Source of the DNA: Paenibacillus profundus | GTDB taxonomy: Bacteria > Bacillota > Bacilli > Paenibacillales > Paenibacillaceae | Direction of reading: 5' to 3' | Assembly (NCBI RefSeq): GCF_021369635.1 | Contig: NZ_JAJNBZ010000004.1 | Coordinates: 186,001-250,000 of the forward strand | DNA: 64,000 nt | Part shown: positions 16,842 through 25,372 of the stretch, in pieces | How the letters are laid out: each line of letters opens with the position of its first letter | How positions within the stretch are numbered: the first letter of the stretch is position 1 | Notes under the pieces: generated by a model | What the model was told of the DNA's origin: nothing | The model's input: the letters and a program-made list of their open reading frames with translations, nothing else | Database searches by the model: none | Position numbers and translations under genes: made by a program

Positions 16842-18416
16842 GTGAATATGAGATCAACCTTTCACGGGCTAGAAACGAGTAAGCGCTCCTTGTTTGTTCA
16901 ATCGACGATGATGCAGACATTGGGGCACAATATTGCGAACGCATCAACGGACGGATATACGCGCCAGCGCGTCAACGCTACCGCAACCCGCCCGTTATCG
17001 ATGCCTGGCATGTTCAATAGCGTGGCGCCGGGACAGCTCGGGACCGGCGTTCAGTATGACAGCATTACCCGCATCAGAGACAGCTTCCTCGACGTCCAAT
17101 TCCGCAGAGAGAACCAAACGTTAGGCTCCTGGAGCATTGTCGATGATACCATTCGCTCCATTGAAGGCTTTTTCAATGAACCTACCGAAAATGGAATGCG
17201 CGGCGTCATGGATAAGTTCTGGAACTCCTGGGAAGTTCTTAACCGGGACCCTTCCTTGCTCAGCGCGCGTGTAGAAGTAGTTGGCGCGGCCACGAACATG
17301 ACGAACATGATGAAGCATATCGACGAATCGTTGACAAAGCTGGAGAACGACATCAATTCCAGTATTAACATCAAGGTCAATGAAGCGAATGACATCATCA
17401 ACAACATAGCCAACCTGACTGACATGATCAAGCGTGTGGAAGGCACGGGGGATAATGCCAACGACTTCCGGGATCAGCGCGATCTTCTCATTGATAAGCT
17501 TTCAACGATAGTTGATGTTCAAGTGACAGAAGGCGAGCACGGCGACATGACGATTTTGGCGGGCGGCATCACAGTGGTTGAGAATGCAGAAGTGACACCG
17601 ATTACCGCCGATATTGCAGCCACAGCCGGTCAACTGCAAGGTTATGCCCTATCGTTGGGAGAAGTAGGGAAAGTTCGCGATCAGATGAATGCGATGGTGC
17701 AGACGATGGTTACAGGCAACGTGCAGGTGGAATTGGCTGCGGGATATGTTGCCTCGTCCAACTTGGTTGCGAAGAGCACTGCCGAGCTGGAAAATGGCAT
17801 GACCATTCCGCCGGGAGGCACCATTCCAGCAGGGGCGCGCCTGAAGAGTGCCGCACAGGTTGAAGTGAGCGGCTTCAATGGGCTGCATTCCTTGGGATAT
17901 TCGCTATCAGATCCCGCCAAATCGGGAATTCCGTTCTTTACGTCCACTGATGGTGGCAACTTCTCCATCTCCAATATTCAAGTGAATCCGGAAATAACGA
18001 ATGATGTAAGCAAAATAGCGGCTTCGGGCCGATACGATACGGTAAACGGACAAAACGTAACGGTCAAAGGGAACAGTGTTATTGCCCACGCTCTGGCTTC
18101 CTTGCGTGACAAAACATTCACTTACCCAAGCGACATGACTTCGTTGTCCACTGGCTCGATTGACGACTACTATCGCGCTATGATGGGCGACATGGGGACA
18201 CGAGCAGCCAATGCAGAACGCAATGTGAAAGTTCAAAACGATATGGTGGATTCAGTCATCTTCCGCCGACAATCAGTAAGTGGTGTATCCTTGGACGAGG
18301 AAATGGCGGACATGATTCGATTTCAACACGCTTATAATGCGGCAGCCCGCAACATGACGACGGTGGATGAAATGCTAGACAAAGTAATTAACCAAATGGG
18401 CGTAGTTGGCCGTTAA
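16842..18416 (+). CDS. flgK: Flagellar hook-associated protein 1 (FlgK)
   Basis: A 524-aa filament-hook junction protein. The N-terminal rod/hook motif LGHNIANASTDGYTRQRVN and the C-terminal coiled-coil ending (ISLDEEM-type VSLDEEMADMIRFQHAYNAAAR) are the two conserved ends that assemble into the filament base; the middle is variable. GTG 16842 lies 6 bases after AAAGGA at 16830-16835; ATG 16848 is a possible alternative, two codons shorter. It is part of the flgM-flgN-flgK-flgL series. Confidence 0.95.
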   Translation: MNMRSTFHGLETSKRSLFVQSTMMQTLGHNIANASTDGYTRQRVNATATRPLSMPGMFNSVAPGQLGTGVQYDSITRIRDSFLDVQFRRENQTLGSWSIVDDTIRSIEGFFNEPTENGMRGVMDKFWNSWEVLNRDPSLLSARVEVVGAATNMTNMMKHIDESLTKLENDINSSINIKVNEANDIINNIANLTDMIKRVEGTGDNANDFRDQRDLLIDKLSTIVDVQVTEGEHGDMTILAGGITVVENAEVTPITADIAATAGQLQGYALSLGEVGKVRDQMNAMVQTMVTGNVQVELAAGYVASSNLVAKSTAELENGMTIPPGGTIPAGARLKSAAQVEVSGFNGLHSLGYSLSDPAKSGIPFFTSTDGGNFSISNIQVNPEITNDVSKIAASGRYDTVNGQNVTVKGNSVIAHALASLRDKTFTYPSDMTSLSTGSIDDYYRAMMGDMGTRAANAERNVKVQNDMVDSVIFRRQSVSGVSLDEEMADMIRFQHAYNAAARNMTTVDEMLDKVINQMGVVGR

Positions 18417-18460
18417 AGATACACAATATTTATTACCATGAATAGCAAGGAGGACTTGAA

Positions 18461-19375
18461 ATGCGCGTTACGAGTTCCATGCAAAATACACAGTTGCTGC
18501 ACAATTTGCGGTATATGAACAGCAACATGACCGATTTGAACAACAAGCTTTCTACTGGACAGAAAATTCATAGACCCGGTGATGATCCTGTCGGTATCGG
18601 TTACCAGATGCGCTATGACAGCGAGTTGAATCGAAACGATGAATTCACGACGAATGCCCAGATGGGGACGGGAATGCTGCGAACGATGGACTCGCTCATG
18701 CAGCAAGCGAGCGACGTCCTCAAGCGGGTGCGGACACTTACGCAGCAAGCATCAACTGGAACCACACCTGATGATGCTCGCAAGTCAACTCTCGCTGAGA
18801 TTAAGCAGCTCAAAGAACAGTTGGTTATGATCGGGAACAGCTCTTACAATGGGCGATATTTGTTTAACGGACAGAAGACAGATCAATCTCCTTACACGAA
18901 CGATGGCTCGGCAACGGAACAAACCGATCAAGGCATATATAAATTGAACGTGAGTCCTTCAGTTACTGTTCCGGTTAGCATTACAGGAGAGTTGATTTTC
19001 GGCAGAGCGATTGATACGACGAAGCCGATCGATAAAAGCAATGATAACGTGTTCCAGACGATGGATGATATTATTAAATCGTTAGAAAACAACGATACTC
19101 AAGGAATGCTGTCGAGTTTAGATCGAATCGATGCTTCATCCGATCGAATCAATACGCAGTGGTCAGAGATTGGCGCGCGTATGAATCGCTTCGAACTGAT
19201 GGAAAATCGTTTGGCAGATGACAAAGTGAGCTTGAAAGAACAGCGCAAAGGTGTGGCGGACACAGATATGCCGGCTGGAATTATTGAATTGAAAACACAG
19301 GAAAATGTATTGCAAGCGGCATTGTCGACTGGTGCTCGCATTATGCAGACATCGCTTATCGACTTTATCCGATAA
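18461..19375 (+). CDS. flgL: Flagellar hook-associated protein 3 (FlgL)
   Basis: A 304-aa junction protein between FlgK and the flagellin filament. The flagellin-like N-terminus is clear (MRVTSSMQNTQLLHNLRYMN, LSTGQKIHRPGDDPVGI), as is the flagellin-like C-terminus (LKTQENVLQAALSTGARIMQTSLIDFI). AAGGAGGACTTG precedes the ATG at 18461. Size and order after flgK fit. Confidence 0.95.
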   Translation: MRVTSSMQNTQLLHNLRYMNSNMTDLNNKLSTGQKIHRPGDDPVGIGYQMRYDSELNRNDEFTTNAQMGTGMLRTMDSLMQQASDVLKRVRTLTQQASTGTTPDDARKSTLAEIKQLKEQLVMIGNSSYNGRYLFNGQKTDQSPYTNDGSATEQTDQGIYKLNVSPSVTVPVSITGELIFGRAIDTTKPIDKSNDNVFQTMDDIIKSLENNDTQGMLSSLDRIDASSDRINTQWSEIGARMNRFELMENRLADDKVSLKEQRKGVADTDMPAGIIELKTQENVLQAALSTGARIMQTSLIDFIR

Positions 19376-19402
19376 AAGGTTCTCGCGGAAGGATGATGAA
19401 GA

Positions 19403-19804
19403 TTGCGGATATCGGATACCATTCGTCAAGTCCAGTCTTATTCATTTCATTATGAACCAGCAGAATTACATATACAGAACCGTAGTGCCGAAATCGACAT
19501 GAATTGGGATTCGGTGTGGAACGAGCTAGGGCTGTTACGACCATCGGGAGTTGCTCAAGACATAAGCGAATCTTCACGCCAAGCGGCTATGAGTGCAACC
19601 GCACAGTATGCCCAAGAAGGCGATAGCCTTGGCAACATTGCGAAGCAGAAGGTTACCTTCGGTCAGATTGCTTTTCAACGATACATGCAGAAGGGACAGA
19701 AAGAAGTTCGCATTTACGCTTTACCTTCCCAAGGAGTATCCATAGATGTGAGGATATTTCCACCTGAAATTGAAGTGCAAACGAAAGGTGTTGTCCGAGA
19801 TTGA
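19403..19804 (+). CDS. yviE: YviE-like flagellar operon protein (DUF6470 type)
   Basis: A 133-aa protein between flgL and fliW, the position of yviE in B. subtilis. It has the family's short repeated hydrophobic/Asp pattern (ELHIQNRSAEIDMNWDSV) and a C-terminal beta segment (IDVRIFPPEIEVQTKG). The function is unknown. The start is TTG 19403; a stop codon lies in frame just upstream and AAGGATG is 8 bases before it. Its stop overlaps the TTG start of fliW by 4 bases, suggesting translational coupling. Confidence 0.75.
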   Translation: MRISDTIRQVQSYSFHYEPAELHIQNRSAEIDMNWDSVWNELGLLRPSGVAQDISESSRQAAMSATAQYAQEGDSLGNIAKQKVTFGQIAFQRYMQKGQKEVRIYALPSQGVSIDVRIFPPEIEVQTKGVVRD

Positions 19805-20247
19805 AATCGTCGAATGAACATGTGATATCAACGGTGATTAATAGTCCAAGTTATGGAGAACTTTTTCCTCAACCTCATCAAATCTATGAGTTTGTCAAAG
19901 GCATGGTCGGCTTTCAGTCGATAGTTTCTTATGCACTGATGCCTTATGAAGATTCGGTGTTGTATATTTTACACGCATTAGATGAGGAACGAAGCTTCAT
20001 ATTAATGCCCGCCGAGCATGTTCAGGACTACAGCTTTACCATTGACAAAGATACAGTGGAGGCTCTGGAAATCGGGCAACCCGAAGATATTGTGACGATG
20101 CTTGTGGTTAACATTATCGATGGCGCGATTAGCGTAAATTTGCAGGCTCCAGTTCTGTTCTCGCCAAAGACAAAGAAGGGCTGCCAGTATATTATTACAG
20201 ACTCTAACCTTCCGGTTCGTCACTTTATTCAGGGAAGGGGAGAGTAG
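19801..20247 (+). CDS. fliW: Flagellar assembly factor FliW
   Basis: A 148-aa protein that binds either unpolymerised flagellin or CsrA and so couples flagellin translation to export. Recognisable family features are the N-terminal beta strand, KGMVGFQSIVSYALMPYED, and the DIVTMLVVNI...VNLQAPVLFSPKTKKG..I core. TTG start at 19801 with AAAGGTG at 19784-19790. csrA follows after one base, as in B. subtilis, and CsrA target hairpins are present before all three flagellin genes. Confidence 0.93.
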   Translation: MKSSNEHVISTVINSPSYGELFPQPHQIYEFVKGMVGFQSIVSYALMPYEDSVLYILHALDEERSFILMPAEHVQDYSFTIDKDTVEALEIGQPEDIVTMLVVNIIDGAISVNLQAPVLFSPKTKKGCQYIITDSNLPVRHFIQGRGE

Positions 20248-20248
20248 C

Positions 20249-20488
20249 ATGCTTGTTCTGAAACGTAAAATCGGTGAAACTGTAATGATTGGCGATGAAA
20301 TTGAAGTTCGTGTTCTCGGTGTAGAAGGAGAATACGTAAAGCTGGGATTTTCCGCTCCAAAAAACGTTCAAATTATGCGTAAAGAACTGTACGAGAGCAT
20401 TGCTGAGGAAAATGCTACAGCTGGACAAACACTTCTGTCTGATAAAGAGATGGAGAAAATGTTAAAGCAGTTTAAAAAGAAGGACTAA
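20249..20488 (+). CDS. csrA: Translational regulator CsrA
   Basis: A 79-aa RNA-binding dimer. The conserved start MLVLKRKIGETVMIGD, IEVRVLGVEGEYVKLGFSAPK and the RKELYESI segment are all present. It binds GGA in hairpin loops; candidate targets are the flagellin leaders at 23249, 24200 and 25324. It is adjacent to its antagonist fliW, with the ATG one base after the fliW stop, so the two are probably made together. Confidence 0.96.
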   Translation: MLVLKRKIGETVMIGDEIEVRVLGVEGEYVKLGFSAPKNVQIMRKELYESIAEENATAGQTLLSDKEMEKMLKQFKKKD

Positions 20489-20540
20489 GAGGATTGACCA
20501 AACGAAAAGTAAATATGTACATGTTACGAGGTGGATTAGG

Positions 20541-20927
20541 ATGGGAAATGTTCATCGTACAGACACCAACGGATTAGACTTGCAAGTACATCGTGCGACG
20601 ATACAATCGGTAAGGAATGTGCTCATAAAAGAGTTGCCAGAAGAAAAAGTTGCCTTACAAAAAGGGACTGAAAAGTTTGATTACGAGCATTTGCGGCCTG
20701 AGGAAAAACAGGATTTACAGAAAAAAGTGGAAGAACTAAATGAATCAATCGCAAATTCGGGGAAAGAAATTCATTTTAAATATCATGATGATGCGAAAGA
20801 GTTATATGTCGAGGTTGTTGATAAGGCGACAAAAGAAGTCATAGCAAGCCTGCCTCCAGAGTTTCTAATCGAATTGTCTGTAAAGATGAAAGAGCTCATA
20901 GGCATGTTTTTGGATGAAAAAATCTAA
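20541..20927 (+). CDS. flaG: FlaG-family flagellar protein
   Basis: A 128-aa protein immediately before fliD. The C-terminal half has the family pattern: KKVEELNESIANSGKEIHFKYHDD, then LYVEVVDKATKEVIASLPPEFLIEL. FlaG proteins influence filament length or cap behaviour in other bacteria; the precise role is not fixed. ATG 20541 follows GAGGTGGATTAGG. Its stop lies 18 bases before the fliD start. Confidence 0.85.
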   Translation: MGNVHRTDTNGLDLQVHRATIQSVRNVLIKELPEEKVALQKGTEKFDYEHLRPEEKQDLQKKVEELNESIANSGKEIHFKYHDDAKELYVEVVDKATKEVIASLPPEFLIELSVKMKELIGMFLDEKI

Positions 20928-20945
20928 TGGAAGGTGGTAGTAACG

Positions 20946-22400
20946 ATGGGATTTAGTATTGGTGGTCTCGCTTCTAATCTGGATACGGGCATGATGATTG
21001 AAAAATTAATGATGTTGGAGAAAATCCCGTATAACAATCTGGAGCAGAAGAAAAGCGATTTCTCTGGTTTTCAGTCATATTTTCGGAATTTGAATACCAA
21101 GCTGTCTACGCTGCGTGATAAAGCTTCCGATCTAACGTTTAACGCCAGCTTTAAGCTGACATCGACCAAAAGCTCGGATGAGCAAGCCGTGAAAGCGGTC
21201 GGTTCCGATAATGCCGTAACCGGTAACTATCAGGTTACGGTAGATAAGTTGGCGAAGTCGCATGTTATTAAAGCAAATGAATTCAGTGAAAAGGGCGATT
21301 CCAGCGCACTCGAAAACGAGACGATTTCCCTTACTCAGCCAGATGGGAGTAAGGTTGACGTTACGCTGAAAGGGAAGACGTATGGGGAAATGCTGGAGAA
21401 TCTTAAAAACGATATCAATAAAAATAGCAAAACAGTCTCCGCATCCTTGGTAGAGACATCTCCGGGAAACAAAACCTTGGTCCTCACTTCGGTCAAAACG
21501 GGGGTTGAAAATAAGTTCCATCCAGGCAGCGGAGGATCCTCCGGAATCGGTATCACTGGCAGTGGCAGCATCTTGAACGATCTTGGCATAGTGTCCGGCG
21601 GCAATTTCCAAGAGGTTCAGGCGGCACGGGATGCAGAATTGAAAGTCAATGGTTTGACCGTTAAAAGTTCCTCTAACGAGGTTAAAGGCGTCATTGACGG
21701 TGTCACATTACAACTGCAAAAAGAGTCTTCTTCGGCAATGATTACGGTAGGACAAGATTCCGAAAAGGTCATTGAGAAGGTTAAAGGATTCGTGGATGCA
21801 TTTAATGAAGTCCGCAAGCTCATTCGGGAAGGCATGGCGAAGCCAGAAGAAAAACCAAAAGATGACAAGACGGCTTACCGGAAAACAACGCTGCAAGGGG
21901 ACTCAACATTGCGGCAGTTGGATATGGAATTGGGCAGTTGGATGTCAAGCAATATTGCAGGCTTGGGCACATTGTCAGAACTTGGCATCGAAATTGACAA
22001 GGATAAAAAAGGGGCTGACATGACGGGGCAAATCGTCTTTGATGAGAAAAAATTCAAAGAAGCTCTGGAACGGGACCCTGATAAAGTGATATCCATGTTT
22101 AATATGGATGAGACAGATGCGAAAGGAAACAAAAAGCAAGGGATCGCAACCATTCTTAGTGAAGAGCTTCCAACCTGGACGAGCAAGGCTAACGGCATTT
22201 TACAATCCCGCGTCAATGGCTACGACTCTGAGATTTCTTTTATTACAGAATCGATGAGCAAAATGGAAGACCGTCTGACGTTGAAAGAGCAGCAATTAAA
22301 GAGACAATTTACAGCTATGGAAGTGGCGCTGAGCAAATTGAAAAACGAACAATCTTGGATGACCAGCCAAATTAACAGTTTATCTCGTCAAAGCAGCTAG
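20946..22400 (+). CDS. fliD: Flagellar hook-associated protein 2, filament cap (FliD)
   Basis: A 484-aa cap protein that folds flagellin onto the filament tip. The N-terminal signature is FSIGGLASNLDTGMMIEKLM; the C-terminal coiled coil is ISFITESMSKMEDRLTLKEQ...FTAMEVALSKLKNEQSWM. I use ATG 20946 because AAGGTGG at 20931-20937 is 8 bases upstream; a GTG four codons earlier overlaps that site. fliS, the flagellin chaperone, follows 20 bases later. Confidence 0.95.
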   Translation: MGFSIGGLASNLDTGMMIEKLMMLEKIPYNNLEQKKSDFSGFQSYFRNLNTKLSTLRDKASDLTFNASFKLTSTKSSDEQAVKAVGSDNAVTGNYQVTVDKLAKSHVIKANEFSEKGDSSALENETISLTQPDGSKVDVTLKGKTYGEMLENLKNDINKNSKTVSASLVETSPGNKTLVLTSVKTGVENKFHPGSGGSSGIGITGSGSILNDLGIVSGGNFQEVQAARDAELKVNGLTVKSSSNEVKGVIDGVTLQLQKESSSAMITVGQDSEKVIEKVKGFVDAFNEVRKLIREGMAKPEEKPKDDKTAYRKTTLQGDSTLRQLDMELGSWMSSNIAGLGTLSELGIEIDKDKKGADMTGQIVFDEKKFKEALERDPDKVISMFNMDETDAKGNKKQGIATILSEELPTWTSKANGILQSRVNGYDSEISFITESMSKMEDRLTLKEQQLKRQFTAMEVALSKLKNEQSWMTSQINSLSRQSS

Positions 22401-22420
22401 CGGGTTAAGGGGATGAATAG

Positions 22421-22822
22421 ATGTACACGAATATGAGCGCCGGTTATCAAGCATACCAAAAAAATAAATATGAAACGGCTTCCCCTCATAAATTAATCTT
22501 GATGCTGTATTATGGGGCGCTAAAGTACACGAATCAGGCGGAAGCTGCGCTTTCGGAGGGCAATCCTTTGTTGGCTCACCAGCATATTTTGAAAGCCCAG
22601 GATATCATCTATGAGTTGATCTCTTGTGTGAACGAACGGGAAGGCGGCGAAATTGCGCAAAACCTTAAAAATTTGTATTTGTATGTCATCGAGCAATTAG
22701 TGCAAGCCAATGTTCAGAAATCAGCACAGCCATTAGCCGAGGCAAAAGCAGTCATTCAATCCATCAAAGACGCCTGGGAAACGATCGGCAAAGAAGTTAC
22801 GGCAGGTCAAAATTATGCATGA
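22421..22822 (+). CDS. fliS: Flagellin export chaperone FliS
   Basis: A 133-aa helical chaperone that binds the flagellin C-terminus before export. The family signature is clear: YQAYQKNKYETASPHKLILMLYYGALKY. Its end overlaps the next gene by 8 bases. Length and position after fliD are standard. Confidence 0.95.
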   Translation: MYTNMSAGYQAYQKNKYETASPHKLILMLYYGALKYTNQAEAALSEGNPLLAHQHILKAQDIIYELISCVNEREGGEIAQNLKNLYLYVIEQLVQANVQKSAQPLAEAKAVIQSIKDAWETIGKEVTAGQNYA

Positions 22823-23192
22823 TGCTCAGAGCAGGCTTGCTGTCTATGATGAAATGATTGACTTGTGTCAGCGATATTTGCTAGAGATGAAAGATGGTAC
22901 GGAGTGGCGGGATGCAGCGTTTCAGCTTTTCGAGAAGAATTGGGATGAGTTAAAAAGACGCTTGCCGTCTGAAGAGACAGGAGCGCTCAGCAGGGAAGAG
23001 AGGGAACAGGAAGTTGCCCGTTGTCACACGCTGCGGGTTCTTTATCAGTCCATTATCGATCGCATGGAAAGACAGTTCAGCCAACTGACCTCCCAAGTTC
23101 AAGGCGTCCGCCAAAGCAAGACGATCATGAATGCTTATCAAGGTATGGGAAGAACAGATCAGGTTGCTTATTATTTTGATGAAAAAAAATAA
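22815..23192 (+). CDS. FliT-like small flagellar protein
   Basis: A 125-aa helical, charged protein starting at ATG 22815 inside the end of fliS. B. subtilis carries a fliT-type chaperone gene at this position, and the size and helical make-up (YDEMIDLCQRYLLEMKDG, two long helices) agree. Sequence resemblance alone is too weak to be sure. FliT-type proteins chaperone the cap protein FliD. It is the last gene of the flgM-fliT series before the flagellin promoters. Confidence 0.65.
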   Translation: MHDAQSRLAVYDEMIDLCQRYLLEMKDGTEWRDAAFQLFEKNWDELKRRLPSEETGALSREEREQEVARCHTLRVLYQSIIDRMERQFSQLTSQVQGVRQSKTIMNAYQGMGRTDQVAYYFDEKK

Positions 23193-23212
23193 ATATTCTT
23201 GTGTGCCAGCTA

Positions 23213-23240
23213 TAAAAAATGTATGAGCATTATTCGATAT
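23213..23240 (+). promoter_or_regulatory. Sigma-D-like promoter of flagellin gene 1
   Basis: TAAA at 23213-23216, 16-bp spacer, TTCGATAT at 23233-23240. The same arrangement with the CGATA core recurs before the other two flagellin genes (24164-24191 and 25288-25315). Confidence 0.65.
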
Positions 23241-23248
23241 ATATAATA

Positions 23249-23291
23249 GGCCGCAAGGATGTGGCCCAATAATAATATCATGGAGGATGAT
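23249..23291 (+). promoter_or_regulatory. Two CsrA-type hairpins in the flagellin 1 leader
   Basis: GGCCGC-AAGGAT-GTGGCC (23249-23266) presents AAGGA in a 6-nt loop. ATCAT-GGAGG-ATGAT (23277-23291) presents the Shine-Dalgarno GGAGG in a loop. This is the double-site geometry known for CsrA repression of hag in B. subtilis. Confidence 0.7.
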
Positions 23292-23296
23292 TAAGA

Positions 23297-24112
23297 ATGT
23301 CGATGTTTATTAACACGAACGTAGGCGCAATCAATGCTCACCGCAACTTGGGCATGAACAACACTGCAATGGGTAAGACAATGGAAAAATTGTCTTCCGG
23401 TTTCCGCATCAACCGTGCGGCAGACGATGCAGCAGGTCTTGCTATTTCTGAAAAAATGCGTTTCCAAATCGGCGGTATGAACCAAGCAATGCGCAACGCG
23501 CAAGATGGTATCTCCCTGATTCAAACGGCTGAGGGTGCTTTGACAGAAGTACACTCCATGCTGCAACGTTTGAACACGCTGGCTAACCAATCCGCTACGG
23601 GTACTTATGATGATACAGACCGTGCGAACACACAAAAAGAAGTGGATGCGTTGCTTTCAGAAATTGATAATATCGCAAAATCCACAAAATTCAACGGTAT
23701 TAGCTTGCTAAGTGCTGACAATAAAGTTACTTTCCAAATTGGTGTTTCAAAAGATAATGTTCTCGAAGCTGACTTAAAGAATATGGATGTAACTAAGCTT
23801 GAAATCAATGGTCTTAAGATCGGAAAACAGACTGAAGCAAGTGACGCTTTAGAAAAAATTGAAAAAGCTATTAATACGGTATCTGAGCAACGCGCATCCT
23901 TCGGTGCAATTCAAAACCGTCTGGAACACACAATCAATAACTTGGGCGTAACCGCAGAGAACCTGTCCGCTTCCGAGTCCCGTATCCGCAATGCAGATAT
24001 GGCAAAAGAAATGACAGACTTCACTCGCAACCAAATCCTGGTTCAAGCAGGCACAGCTATGCTGGCGCAAGCTAACTCTGCTCCACAAAGCGTTCTGAAG
24101 CTTTTGGGATAA
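23297..24112 (+). CDS. hag: Flagellin, copy 1
   Basis: A 271-aa filament subunit. N-terminal D0/D1 (FINTNVGAINAHRNLGMNN, LSSGFRINRAADDAAGLAIS) and C-terminal D1/D0 (NRLEHTINNLGVTAENLSAS ... NSAPQSVLKLLG) are nearly identical to copies 2 and 3. Residues ~130-190 differ. It lacks large D2/D3 domains, as usual for short Gram-positive flagellins. It is the likely acceptor for sugars made by the island downstream. Own promoter and CsrA-type leader. No clear terminator separates it from copy 2. Confidence 0.97.
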   Translation: MSMFINTNVGAINAHRNLGMNNTAMGKTMEKLSSGFRINRAADDAAGLAISEKMRFQIGGMNQAMRNAQDGISLIQTAEGALTEVHSMLQRLNTLANQSATGTYDDTDRANTQKEVDALLSEIDNIAKSTKFNGISLLSADNKVTFQIGVSKDNVLEADLKNMDVTKLEINGLKIGKQTEASDALEKIEKAINTVSEQRASFGAIQNRLEHTINNLGVTAENLSASESRIRNADMAKEMTDFTRNQILVQAGTAMLAQANSAPQSVLKLLG

Positions 24113-24163
24113 TAGCTTTCTCTTTAACACTTACATTTCCAATTTATTTTTTTATTTTCGTTA

Positions 24164-24242
24164 TAAAAAATGCATAAGCATTATTCGATAATTATAATAG
24201 GTCGCAAGGATGTGGCCCAATAAAGATATCATGGAGGATGAT
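24164..24242 (+). promoter_or_regulatory. Promoter and CsrA-type leader of flagellin 2
   Basis: TAAA 24164-24167, 16-bp spacer, TTCGATAA 24184-24191. Hairpins GGTCGC-AAGGAT-GTGGCC (24200-24217) and ATCAT-GGAGG-ATGAT (24228-24242). The base change in the first stem keeps pairing through a G-U. Confidence 0.7.
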
Positions 24243-24247
24243 GAAGA

Positions 24248-25063
24248 ATGTCGATGTTTATTAACACGAACGTAGGCGCAATCAATGCTCATCGTAACCT
24301 GGGCATGAACAACGCTGCAATGGGTAAGACAATGGAAAAATTGTCTTCCGGTTTCCGTATCAACCGTGCTGCAGACGATGCAGCAGGTCTTGCTATCTCT
24401 GAAAAAATGCGTTTCCAAATTGGCGGTATGAACCAGGCTATGCGCAATGCGCAAGATGGTATCTCCCTGATTCAAACGGCTGAGGGCGCCTTGACAGAAG
24501 TCCACTCCATGCTGCAACGTTTGAACACGCTGGCTAACCAATCCGCTACGGGTACTTATGACAATAAAGACCGTGATAACACACAAAAAGAAGTGGATGC
24601 GTTGCTTGCAGAAATCGATAATATTACAAATTCAACTGAATTTAACGGCATCAGCTTACTAAATAACACCGGAAAAGTGAGTTTCCAAATTGGTGTTTCA
24701 AAAGATAATGTTCTCGAAGCTGACTTGAAGAAGATGGGTTCCGAGGCGCTTGATCTCAAAGATCTTGAAATTAAAACTCAAGCTGATGCAGGTACAGCCT
24801 TAGCAAAAATTGAAGCTGCTATTAATACGGTATCTGAGCAACGCGCGTCCTTCGGTGCAGTTCAAAACCGTCTGGAACACACTATCAATAACTTGGGTGT
24901 AACCGCAGAGAACCTGTCCGCTTCCGAGTCCCGTATCCGTAATGCTGATATGGCAAAAGAAATGACAGACTTCACTCGCAACCAAATCTTGGTGCAAGCA
25001 GGCACGGCTATGCTAGCGCAAGCGAACTCCGCACCACAAAGCGTCCTGAAACTTCTGGGATAA
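24248..25063 (+). CDS. hag: Flagellin, copy 2
   Basis: 271 aa, the same length as copies 1 and 3, with near-identical ends and a diverged centre (roughly residues 130-190, for example GSEALDLKDLEIKTQADAGT). ATG 24248 behind GGAGG in a hairpin loop. A strong terminator follows at 25079, so copies 1-2 may form one unit and copy 3 another. It is a tandem duplicate; which copy dominates cannot be told from sequence. Confidence 0.97.
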   Translation: MSMFINTNVGAINAHRNLGMNNAAMGKTMEKLSSGFRINRAADDAAGLAISEKMRFQIGGMNQAMRNAQDGISLIQTAEGALTEVHSMLQRLNTLANQSATGTYDNKDRDNTQKEVDALLAEIDNITNSTEFNGISLLNNTGKVSFQIGVSKDNVLEADLKKMGSEALDLKDLEIKTQADAGTALAKIEAAINTVSEQRASFGAVQNRLEHTINNLGVTAENLSASESRIRNADMAKEMTDFTRNQILVQAGTAMLAQANSAPQSVLKLLG

Positions 25064-25078
25064 TACTTATACTTATTT

Positions 25079-25111
25079 CATTTCCAGCCTATATTGGCTG
25101 GAAAATTTTTT
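25079..25111 (+). terminator. Terminator after flagellin 2
   Basis: TTTCCAGCC (25081-25089) pairs with GGCTGGAAA (25096-25104), 6-nt loop, then a T-run. Confidence 0.9.
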
Positions 25112-25287
25112 ATCGAGATTAGAAAAGCCCGACCGGGAATGAGAACCCCCTTAAAAATAGCAAAGCCTCCTTAATTGGGGAGGCGGAAGATCTAATCCCT
25201 CATTGGTGATGGTTGTTCAATCACGCTGGGCAATGACCTTCTTTTTACGATCTCTTTGCTGCACGATTATTTTTTTTATTCTTGGTA

Positions 25288-25367
25288 TAAAAAATGTATA
25301 GGTAATATTCGATAAATATAATAGGCCGCAAGGATGTGGCTTAATAATAGATATCATGGAGGATGAT
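25288..25367 (+). promoter_or_regulatory. Promoter and CsrA-type leader of flagellin 3
   Basis: TAAA 25288-25291, 16-bp spacer, TTCGATAA 25308-25315. Hairpins GGCCGC-AAGGAT-GTGGCT (25324-25341, terminal G-U pair) and ATCAT-GGAGG-ATGAT (25353-25367). Confidence 0.7.
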
Positions 25368-25372
25368 TAAGA

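Larger units (their letters stand above)
25064..25372 (+). other. Spacer between flagellins 2 and 3
   Basis: About 310 bases without a gene. It holds the copy-2 terminator, an imperfect inverted repeat (GAGATTAGA near 25116 with TCTAATCCCTC ending near 25202) enclosing a GCCTCC/GGAGGC hairpin (25165-25187) that has no T-run, and the copy-3 promoter and leader. Confidence 0.6.

Noticed and set aside
25165-25187. A second terminator between flagellins 2 and 3
   Set aside because: The GCCTCC/GGAGGC hairpin is not followed by a T-run; it was noted only as part of an inverted repeat.
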